A stretch of DNA of 7,961 nucleotides from Acidobacteriota bacterium (lineage in GTDB: Bacteria; Acidobacteriota; Polarisedimenticolia; J045): NCBI GenBank assembly GCA_024276295.1, contig JAJRXN010000249.1:1-7961 (forward strand), given 5' to 3'. Below, piece by piece: positions 1 through 6,633 of this stretch; the first letter of the stretch is position 1, and each line of letters opens with the position of its first letter. The translations under genes were made by a program, and so were the position numbers. The notes beneath the pieces were generated by a model that had not been told where the DNA came from, did no database searches, and saw nothing but the letters and a program-made list of their open reading frames with translations.

Positions 1-404
1 GGAGCGCGAAGAACCGCTCCTCCCCACGAACGGACTTCTCGCGCCCCGACGATCGCGTCCTCGGCCCAGTCTGCCCCCTTGACGAGAACGTCGGGGCGAA
101 GCGCGAGAATCAGCTCGAGCGGCGTCGGCTCGTCGAAGACGACCACGGCGTCGACGGCCTCGAGCGCCCGCAGCACCCGCGCGCGCTCCGGCGCGGGCTG
201 GATCGGTCGCCCGGCGCCCTTGAGCCGGCGGACGGAGGCGTCGCTGTTGAGCCCGACGACGAGGGCATCCGCGTGACGGCGGGCGAATCCGAGCAGGTGC
301 ATGTGCCCCGCATGCAGCACGTCGAAGCATCCGTTGGCAAAGGCGACCGACCGGCCGGCATCGCGAAGCGCTGCCCGCCAGGCGGTCGCCTGCTCGAGAC
401 TCAT
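1..404 (-). CDS. D-glycero-beta-D-manno-heptose 1-phosphate adenylyltransferase (HldC / RfaE domain II type), 3' end outside window
   Basis: This cytoplasmic enzyme transfers AMP from ATP to heptose 1-phosphate, giving ADP-heptose for the LPS inner core. Reading back from the ATG at 404-402 gives 134 residues with no stop before the window edge. Visible motifs are the nucleotidyltransferase signature FDVLHAGH (27-34, with HxGH at 31-34), VVGLNSDASVRRLKG (49-63) and DVLVKGADW (105-113), all typical of RfaE domain II. About 25 C-terminal residues should lie beyond the edge, since stand-alone members are usually near 160 residues. It has its own start only 43 bp after the stop of the upstream binding-protein gene, so no kinase domain is fused to it, unlike bifunctional HldE. 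The ribosome site is weak (CGGGG just before the ATG). Motif recognition is strong; the exact substrate anomer is inferred from family. Other cytidylyltransferases of this fold are less likely because of the NSDASVRRLKG block. Confidence 0.88.
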   Translation of the reverse strand, partial: MSLEQATAWRAALRDAGRSVAFANGCFDVLHAGHMHLLGFARRHADALVVGLNSDASVRRLKGAGRPIQPAPERARVLRALEAVDAVVVFDEPTPLELILALRPDVLVKGADWAEDAIVGAREVRSWGGAVLRA

Positions 405-447
405 CGCACCCCGTGACGGCCCGTCGCGGCGCAACGCGCCGACCGCC

Positions 448-1611
448 TCAGCGCGCGAGGATCGACCGGCCCACCATCGCCTCCCGGAACTCGGCGTACG
501 GAACGACCCTGCCTCCGAACACCGCATAGAGCCGCGGCGCCTGGACCACGTCGCCGTTGAGGTCGAAGTCGATGTTTCCGGTCACGCCCTTGTAGCGGAT
601 GTTCCACATCTCGCCCTTGAGCTTGCTCCGGATCTGCGCCTTGTCGATCGCCGCCGCGAGCACATGGGCCGCGTCGTAGGCATGCGCGGCGAAATTGTCC
701 GGTTCGTCACCGTACCGGGCCTCGTAGGCCTCGACGAAGGCGCGGACCTGCTCGTCGCCGCCTTGCGGATCGAACGCGCTCTGCGGAAACACGAGATGCT
801 CGGCCGCCTTGCCGGCGAGATTGACGATCTCGCCGGTCACCGCGGAAGTCGCCAGCCGGGGGATCTTCGCGCCGATCTCGTCCAGCGCGAGCAGCAGGGC
901 GGCGACGTCCGGCTGGTACGCGGCGATGTAGACCGCTTCGGCCCCCGAGTCGGCGACCTTGCGCGCGATCTCCGCGGCCCGCTCGTCGTCGAGCGGCGAC
1001 GCGAAGACCTCGCGCAGCACGACCTTGCGTGTCGCGGCCTCGTACTTCTTCTCGAAGATGTCGGCGATACCTTGGCCGAACAGGTCGTCGGCCGCCACGA
1101 CGGCCACCGACGCCAGCGCGAGCTTGCGGCAGAACTCGGCCATCGTGTGGCCCTCGACGACGTCGCTCGGATAGTTGCGGAAGAAGTACTCGCCCCCCTC
1201 GGTCGTCAGTGCCGGTGACGAGGCCGCCGGGCTGAGCAGGACCGTCTCCGCCTGCTTGGCCAGAGGAGCGAGTCCGCGGGCGACCGAGGAGGACACCGGT
1301 CCGATGATCGCGAACACCTTCTCGGTCTCGACGAGCTCATGGAAGGCGATCTTGGCGGTTTCCACGCTCGTCCCGGTGTCCTTGTAGACCGGGACGATCT
1401 TGCTGCCGCCGAGCACGCCGCCGGCGGCGTTGATCTCGTCGATCGCAAGGTCGATGCCCTGGCGGATCGACTTGCCGTAGCTCGAGGCCGGACCCGTATC
1501 GGGCACGAGGACGCCGATCTTGATCGGCTGTGGTTCACCGCAACCACCGAGCAGTCCGGCGGCCAGCAGCAACGCGCATCCGATCCCAAGGCGACTGACC
1601 GTGCGGCTCAC
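448..1611 (-). CDS. Branched-chain amino acid-type ABC transporter substrate-binding lipoprotein (Peripla_BP_6 / LivJ-like)
   Basis: This is a predicted lipid-anchored periplasmic solute receptor of 387 residues. The GTG at 1611-1609 is chosen because a near-perfect Shine-Dalgarno (AAGGAGGT) lies 5-6 nt upstream. An in-frame ATG at 1635 would put that site inside the coding region. The N-terminus is a lipoprotein signal: basic SRTVSRLG, a hydrophobic stretch, then lipobox LGGC with Cys24. The mature protein opens with IKIGVLVPDTGP (30-41) and continues with DLAIDEINAAGG (54-65), IIGPVSSS (102-109), LSPAASSPALT (126-136) and, near the end, VTGNIDFDLNGDV (343-355), all characteristic of Leu/Ile/Val-type binding proteins. 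No permease or ATPase of the Liv type is adjacent; the ABC genes at 3271-6510 are exporter-type. Its ligand is unknown: this family also binds amides, aromatic compounds and urea. It probably shares a transcript with the heptose adenylyltransferase 43 bp downstream. Confidence 0.88.
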   Translation of the reverse strand: MSRTVSRLGIGCALLLAAGLLGGCGEPQPIKIGVLVPDTGPASSYGKSIRQGIDLAIDEINAAGGVLGGSKIVPVYKDTGTSVETAKIAFHELVETEKVFAIIGPVSSSVARGLAPLAKQAETVLLSPAASSPALTTEGGEYFFRNYPSDVVEGHTMAEFCRKLALASVAVVAADDLFGQGIADIFEKKYEAATRKVVLREVFASPLDDERAAEIARKVADSGAEAVYIAAYQPDVAALLLALDEIGAKIPRLATSAVTGEIVNLAGKAAEHLVFPQSAFDPQGGDEQVRAFVEAYEARYGDEPDNFAAHAYDAAHVLAAAIDKAQIRSKLKGEMWNIRYKGVTGNIDFDLNGDVVQAPRLYAVFGGRVVPYAEFREAMVGRSILAR

Positions 1612-1616
1612 GGGAC

Positions 1617-1624
1617 ACCTCCTT
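1617..1624 (-). promoter_or_regulatory. Strong Shine-Dalgarno fixing the GTG start of the binding-protein gene
   Basis: On the minus strand the bases read AAGGAGGT, followed by GTCCC and then GTG. This is close to a full anti-16S complement at normal spacing. It decides the start in favour of GTG 1611 over the in-frame ATG at 1635, which lies upstream of the site. Confidence 0.85.
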
Positions 1625-1658
1625 ACAGTTCGCACGAATCGGCGGGGGTCAACGGCGG

Positions 1659-1664
1659 ATTATT
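1659..1664 (-). promoter_or_regulatory. Possible -10 element for the binding-protein gene
   Basis: The minus strand reads AATAAT here, in a small A/T-rich patch within otherwise very GC-rich DNA. It would give a leader of about 40 nt before GTG 1611. No convincing -35 is seen at 16-18 nt upstream, so this is a weak suggestion. Confidence 0.22.
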
Positions 1665-1882
1665 CCATGTTTCACCACGACTTGCGCATCGCGGGGTGCA
1701 TCTGCGGTCGATGCCGCGGCGATCGGCGACGGCGGCCTTTCGATGCCGCCCGATATTCGTCTTGTTTTCGCTTCCTGGCAACCGGACCCCGGACCGGAAT
1801 CGGGGCTCGCCCCGGCGCTCCCCGGACGCCACCTTTGCGGGGAGGGCGCCGCCACCCGACGCCGCCCACCTGCCGAGGGATC

Positions 1883-1888
1883 GAAGGA
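1883..1888 (+). promoter_or_regulatory. Ribosome binding site deciding the HisD-like start
   Basis: GAAGGA is followed by CACG and then ATG at 1893, a 4-nt spacing. It supports 1893 over the upstream in-frame ATG at 1743. The resulting protein is 430 residues, the normal HisD length. Confidence 0.7.
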
Positions 1889-1892
1889 CACG

Positions 1893-3185
1893 ATGGCTGC
1901 GGGAACGCTGTTGCCCGAGACGTCTCCTGGAGACCTGCTCGCCCGCCGGCGGGATCCGGTCGATCCCGAGACGCTGGCCCAGGCCGCCCGGATCATCGAC
2001 GACGTCCGCACCGGCGGGTTCGGCGCCGTCCGCGCCCGTGCCCAGCGTCACGACGGGCTCGCTGCCGGCGAACCGATCCTGTTCGAGCGTGACGAACTCG
2101 ACGCGGCCCTCGGCCGTCTGCCGGCGGCCACGCGGACCCTGCTCGAGCGCACCGCCGGCAGGATCGACGACTTCGCCAAGGCTCAGCGGGCCTGCCTCGA
2201 CGATCTGGAGCTTCGCTCCGGCGTGCTGTCGATGGGGCATCGCGTCCTGCCGGTCGACCGCGCGGGCTGCCACGCGCCGGGGGGTGACCGGCCCCGCCCG
2301 TCGGCGGTGCTGATGACCGCCGTCACGGCCCGCGCGGCCGGAGTCGGAGAGGTCTGGGTCGCGACGCCGCGTCCCGGCGACCTGATGCTCGGCGCCGCGG
2401 CGATCGCCGGAGCCGACGCCGTGCTCGGTGCCGGAGGCGCCCACGCGATCGGCGCGCTGGCCTGGGGCGCGGGCCCGGTCCCCGCCTGCGACGCCGTTGT
2501 CGGGCCGGGCGGGACGTGGGTCGCCGCAGCCAAGCGCGTGGTGGCCGGCATCACGCGTGTCGATGGATCGGGTGGTGCGGCCGAGTTGGTCGTCCTGGCC
2601 GACGTCACGGCCGATCCCGAGGCGATCGCCGCGGACCTGCTCGCGGTGGTCGAACACGACGAGGCGGCGACGCCGGTGCTGCTGACCCCCGATCAGGACC
2701 AGGTCGCGGCCGTCCGCCGGGCGCTCGCCGCGCGGCTCCGCGAGCTGGCGGCTGCCGAGTGCGCCAGCAGGGCGCTGCAGAACGGGCGCTCGGTGATCAT
2801 CACCGGGATCGACGAAGGGGTGAAGCTGGTCGAGCAGCTCGCTCCCGAACGGCTCGCGCTCCGTGTCGGGGATGCCCCGGCGCTCGCATCACGGGTCGCC
2901 CGCTACGGCACGCTGCTCGTCGGCGAGGGCGCCTGCACGGCTCTCGGTGAACACGGCGCGGGACCGAACCATGCCCTGCCCGGTGGCGGGAGTGCGCACC
3001 GGTTCTCCGGCCTGTCGGTGCTGACGTTCCTGCGTCTGCCGACCTGGATCGCGGTGGCCGGCACGGCGGTTCCCGATGAGCTGATCGACGACGTGCTCGC
3101 GCTGACCCGGCTCGAACGACTCGAGGCGCATGCCGCGGCGGCACGGTTGCGCAAGCGGACTCCCGTCGCCACCGCGCATCGATAG
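1893..3185 (+). CDS. HisD-family (histidinol dehydrogenase-like) protein with altered active-site residues
   Basis: The 430-residue product aligns by eye with HisD from end to end. Family blocks are PGG (129-131), SAVLMTAVTARAAGVGEV (137-154), VLGAGGAHAIGALAWG (177-192), DAVVGPG (200-206), AAAKRVV (211-217), ELVVLAD (231-237), AADLLAVVEHD (246-256), LAPERL (316-321), GEHGAGPNHALP (352-363), FSGLSV (371-376) and RLERLEAHAA (406-415). HisD normally oxidises L-histidinol to L-histidine with two NAD+ and one zinc. Compared with E. coli HisD from memory, Q259 becomes V252, H327 becomes R320, D360 becomes E353, S237 becomes A230, Q188 becomes H184, N211 becomes G207 and Y130 becomes H127. H262 (H255), E326 (E319), E414 (E408) and H419 (H413) are kept. 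Membership of the family is clear, but ordinary HisD activity is doubtful and no symbol is given. No his genes flank it. It ends with TAG at the usual family end point. It may be a paralogue with a new substrate or an inactive homologue. Confidence 0.8.
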   Translation: MAAGTLLPETSPGDLLARRRDPVDPETLAQAARIIDDVRTGGFGAVRARAQRHDGLAAGEPILFERDELDAALGRLPAATRTLLERTAGRIDDFAKAQRACLDDLELRSGVLSMGHRVLPVDRAGCHAPGGDRPRPSAVLMTAVTARAAGVGEVWVATPRPGDLMLGAAAIAGADAVLGAGGAHAIGALAWGAGPVPACDAVVGPGGTWVAAAKRVVAGITRVDGSGGAAELVVLADVTADPEAIAADLLAVVEHDEAATPVLLTPDQDQVAAVRRALAARLRELAAAECASRALQNGRSVIITGIDEGVKLVEQLAPERLALRVGDAPALASRVARYGTLLVGEGACTALGEHGAGPNHALPGGGSAHRFSGLSVLTFLRLPTWIAVAGTAVPDELIDDVLALTRLERLEAHAAAARLRKRTPVATAHR

Positions 3186-3270
3186 CCGGGCGTCTGCCCG
3201 TCACGAACGGCGGAAACCGGGAACTCGCGAAGGTGTATAACTGCGTCCGCCCGTCCGGGCTGGAGGTGCG
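3186..3270 (+). promoter_or_regulatory. Gap before the exporter operon with a possible promoter
   Basis: The 85-bp spacer contains TATAAC at 3236-3241, the only clear -10-like hexamer nearby, about 30 nt before the ATPase start. No good TTGACA-like -35 lies 17 nt upstream (the stretch there is GGAAACC). Small GC hairpins sit at 3187-3200 (CGGGC-gtct-GCCCG) and 3249-3260 (GCCCG-tc-CGGGC, the mirror arms), the second just before the ribosome site GGAGG at 3262-3266. Neither is followed by a T-run, so neither is called a terminator. The 3' arm of one could pair with the 5' arm of the other, but this is speculation. Confidence 0.3.
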
Positions 3271-4199
<929 letters not shown>

Positions 4200-4200
<1 letters not shown>

Positions 4201-5450
4201 TGCGGGCGATGCTCGCCATCATCCGTCGCGACCTGATGCGCTGGCGGCGCAACCCCGGCCGGCTGGCGCTGCTGCTGGCCCTGCCGCTCGTGCTCGCCGG
4301 TGTCTTCGCGCTCGCGTTCGGCTCCGGCGGTTCCGGGCTGTCCGTGCGCGTGCTCGTCCTCGACGAGGACGACACGCCGCTGTCGAACCTGCTCGCCGGG
4401 GCGCTCGGCAGCCAGGAGGACACCGGCCCCCTCGATGTCGAAATCGTCGGCGACGAGGGCCGGGCGATGATCGAGAACGGCGAGGCGTCGGCCCTGGTCG
4501 TCATCCCCGAAGGATTCACCGATGCGTTCCTCGCCGGCCGGCCGGCGGCACTGCGGCTGCTGAAGAACCCCTCGCAGCGCTTCCTGCCCCAGGCGGTCGA
4601 GGAGGCGCTCCGCGCCGGTGCGGTCGTTCTCTCGCAGGCGTCGCGGACACTGCGGGACGAGCTGGACCAGTTCCACGAGATGCTGCAAGCCGACGCGAAG
4701 CCCGATCCGCTGGTCATCGGCGCCATGAGCACGCGGATCGCCGAAAAGCTCGAGACCGTCGCTGACTACGTCTTCCCGCCGGTGATCGAACTCGAGGTCG
4801 CATCGGCCGGTGATGGCGAGAGCGCGGACGACGGCCCGACGATGCAGGCCGTGCTGGCCCTGATGCTCCCCGGGCTGGCGGTGCTCAGCCTGCTGTTCTT
4901 CGCCCAGTCGGCGACCCGTGACGTGATGGAGGAGCGCGACCGCGGCCTGACGCGACACCTTCTGACCGCTCCGGTCTCCGTCGGTGAGTACCTTCTCGCC
5001 AAGTGTGTCGCCGTCGTGATCGTCTCGGCGCTCGGTTTCGGTCTGCTGATCGCGCTCGGCGTCCTGGCCGGCATCGACTGGGGACCGCCCGTCGCGGTGC
5101 TGGCGCTGCTGCTGGCAGCGGCGACCGCCGCGTCCGGCCTGCTTCTGCTGCTCGTCTCGCTCACCGGAAGCGAGATGTCCGCCAACGCGCTGACGACGAT
5201 CGTCGTGATGGTCTCCGCGATGGTCGGCGGGTCGTTCGTTCCGCTTCCGGTCCTGCCGGCGTTCCTGCTTCCGGTCAGCCGGCTGACCGTCAACTACTGG
5301 GCGACGCACGGATTCCTGACGCTGATCCGGGACGGTGGCGGACTTGCCGACGTGACCACCGAGATCGCCGTGCTGTCCACTGCCGGGCTGGCGATGCTCG
5401 CCCTCGGCGCCTGGCGGCTGGCGCGGCGCATCCGGCGTGGAGACGTCTGA
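4200..5450 (+). CDS. ABC-2 family exporter permease (first of two)
   Basis: This is a 416-residue inner-membrane subunit with the ABC2_membrane_3 layout. A cytoplasmic start (MRAMLAIIRRDLMRWRRNPG) leads into TM1 at about 21-42. A long periplasmic domain of about 170 residues follows, containing LVLDEDDTPLSN (52-63) and VVIPEGFTDAFLAGR (100-114). Five more helices then cluster at about 216-237, 266-291, 298-322, 327-357 and 387-408. The cytoplasmic element EERDRGLTRHLLTAPVSVGE (244-263) is the conserved coupling segment of ABC-2 permeases. The C-terminus is basic (RLARRIRRGDV), as expected for a cytoplasmic end. Its ATG uses the last A of the ATPase stop, so the two are probably co-translated. 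An alternative ATG at 4209 would remove only three residues. It is most likely half of a heterodimeric pore with the following gene. Confidence 0.92.
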
Positions 5451-5451
5451 G

Positions 5452-6510
5452 ATGCGCGGCCTGCTGACGATCGCCCGCCACGATCTGCGGCAGACGTTCG
5501 CCAGTCGCGCCGCGCTGCTTTGGCTGTTCTTCTTCCCGCTGCTGTTCGCGGCTTTCTTCGGTGTCGTGTTCCGTGACGATGCGACGCCCTCGACCGCCAG
5601 GGCCCGCCTGACGGTCGTCGACGAGGACGACGGCCCGCTCGCGGCGTTCCTGCTGCGCGAACTCGAGAGCGCCGAGCTGGACGTCGTCAAGATGACCGCG
5701 GACGAGGCGGCCGCGGCGGACGACCGGATCCGCACGCTCCACATCCCGGCAGGGTTCGGCGGGCAGGTCCTTTCCGGCGAGCGGATCACGCTGCGCCTGG
5801 TCAAGGACGAGGGGACGAGCGACGAGGCGGCACTGGCAGTGCAGGCGCGGATTCTCGCGGCCGTCGCCCGCGTCATCGGCAGCCTGGTCGAGCAGAAGGT
5901 CGCGTCGGGCGACAGGCCGATGACCGAAGAACTCTTCGTCGACTACGAGCCGCCACCGGACCTGGTCACGATCGAGGCATCGTTCGCCGGCCGGGCGAAG
6001 GTGATCCCGTCCGGGTTCGCGCAGTCGGCCCCCGGCAACACAGTGATGTTCGTGCTGCTCGTGACGCTGACATGGGGCGCGGCCTCGCTGTCTACCGAAC
6101 GCACGAACGGAATGCTGCGTCGGCTCGCGGCGGCGCCGGTCACGTCCGGCGAGATCGTCGGCGGCAAGATCGCCGGACGCATCGCGGTGTCGCTGCTGCA
6201 GATCGCGGTGCTGCTGCTGGCCGCCGTCGCCGGAGTCGTGCTGCTCGATCTCCCTCTGCATGCCGATCCGCTGGCCGTGCTCGTGGTCCTGGTCGTCTAC
6301 GCGTTCGCCGTGGCACCGCTCGGGGTGCTGCTCGGAGCGGTGATCCGCGAGCCGTCGCGTGCGGCCAACGTCGGCGTGCTGCTGACGCTGGTCCTGGCAT
6401 CTCTCGGTGGCTGCTGGTGGCCGATCGAGGTCGTCCCCGCGTGGCTGCAGACTCTCGCCCAGGCCCTGCCCACCGGCTGGGCGATGACCGCCCTGCACCG
6501 GCTGATCTAG
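5452..6510 (+). CDS. ABC-2 family exporter permease (second), cut short by an in-frame TAG
   Basis: As read, the gene gives 352 residues and stops at TAG 6508-6510. It begins MRGLLTIARHDLRQTF, parallel to the MRAMLAIIRRDLMRW of the preceding permease. A GTG at 5437 is also in frame but would overlap the previous gene; ATG 5452 lies one base after that gene's stop, with GGAG about 9 nt upstream. TM1 is about 21-40, then a periplasmic domain with LTVVDEDDGPLAAFLL (53-68) and LHIPAGFGGQVLSGE (96-110), then helices near 195-213, 240-266, 272-297 and 305-323. The coupling segment is TERTNGMLRRLAAAPVTSGE (215-234). The sequence GWAMTALHRLI ends exactly where family members continue through a loop into a last helix, and that helix is encoded in the same frame after the TAG. 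The gene may be a recent nonsense allele, a sequencing error, or be read through. Confidence 0.85.
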   Translation: MRGLLTIARHDLRQTFASRAALLWLFFFPLLFAAFFGVVFRDDATPSTARARLTVVDEDDGPLAAFLLRELESAELDVVKMTADEAAAADDRIRTLHIPAGFGGQVLSGERITLRLVKDEGTSDEAALAVQARILAAVARVIGSLVEQKVASGDRPMTEELFVDYEPPPDLVTIEASFAGRAKVIPSGFAQSAPGNTVMFVLLVTLTWGAASLSTERTNGMLRRLAAAPVTSGEIVGGKIAGRIAVSLLQIAVLLLAAVAGVVLLDLPLHADPLAVLVVLVVYAFAVAPLGVLLGAVIREPSRAANVGVLLTLVLASLGGCWWPIEVVPAWLQTLAQALPTGWAMTALHRLI

Positions 6511-6612
6511 TTCGGCGGGACGCTCGGCGAGACGTCACCCCAGCTCGCGGCGCTCGCCCTGTTCGGCCTCGCGGCGGCCTGGCTGGCGCGCAGGACGCTC
6601 CGCGTCACGTGA
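6508..6612 (+). pseudogene. In-frame continuation of the second permease after TAG (last membrane helix)
   Basis: Codon 353 is TAG. The same frame then runs 33 codons to TGA at 6610-6612. The encoded residues start FGGTLGETSP, continue with a hydrophobic segment LAALALFGLAAAWLA and end basic with RRTLRVT. This matches the last loop, final helix and basic tail of the preceding permease (TLIRDGGGLADVTTEIAV ... AWRLARRIRRGDV). Read through, the protein would be 386 positions long, close to its partner. There is no ribosome site or start codon for independent translation. Confidence 0.8.
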
Positions 6613-6633
6613 CGGCGCGGGATCCCGCGCCGT
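6612..6633. terminator. Perfect 22-nt palindrome between convergent genes, probable two-way terminator hairpin
   Basis: The half-site ACGGCGCGGGA is followed directly by its exact reverse complement. The transcript from either strand can form a 9-bp GC-rich stem with a GAUC loop. It starts on the last base of TGA 6610-6612 and ends one base before the stop codon of the minus-strand gene (6634-6636). Neither side has a strong T-run (only short TTC and TTTCC downstream on the plus strand), so classical intrinsic termination is not certain. A protein-binding palindrome is the alternative. Confidence 0.6.

Larger units (their letters stand above)
1612..1892. other. Divergent intergenic region between the binding-protein gene and the HisD-like gene
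   Basis: This 281-bp spacer must hold promoters for both flanking genes. It contains the strong ribosome site and the AATAAT patch for the left gene. It also has a 9-nt direct repeat CGATGCCGC at 1709-1717 and 1741-1749, a small hairpin CGGGG-ctcg-CCCCG at 1801-1814 in the leader of the right gene, and a short tandem CCGGACC CCGGACC near 1782-1795. The frame of the HisD-like gene stays open back to an ATG at 1743. No ribosome site precedes that codon, and the 50 added residues (rich in Pro, Gly and Arg) resemble nothing in HisD. No RNA gene or convincing sigma-70 promoter for the right gene was recognised. Confidence 0.6.

Noticed and set aside
61..90. Suspected frameshift in the heptose adenylyltransferase at the run of Cs
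   Set aside because: Careful recount gives five Cs, and the frame continues as VKGADWAEDAIVGAREV, as expected for the family.
1743..1892. N-terminal extension of the HisD-like protein from ATG 1743
   Set aside because: No ribosome site precedes it, it matches nothing in HisD, and the ATG at 1893 has GAAGGA at good spacing and gives the usual family length.
1623..2657. 344-codon minus-strand open frame over the start of the HisD-like gene
   Set aside because: It has low-complexity composition and no ribosome site, and it overlaps a clear gene.
3187..3200. Terminator after the HisD-like gene
   Set aside because: Only a 5-bp stem and no T-run; too weak to call.
3183..3270. Readthrough of the TAG that ends the HisD-like gene
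   Set aside because: The frame after it is open but the protein already ends where HisD proteins normally end, and the following residues show no family features.
5290..6498. 402-codon minus-strand open frame opposite the second permease
   Set aside because: Gln-, Arg- and Asp-rich low-complexity translation typical of antisense to GC-rich membrane protein genes.
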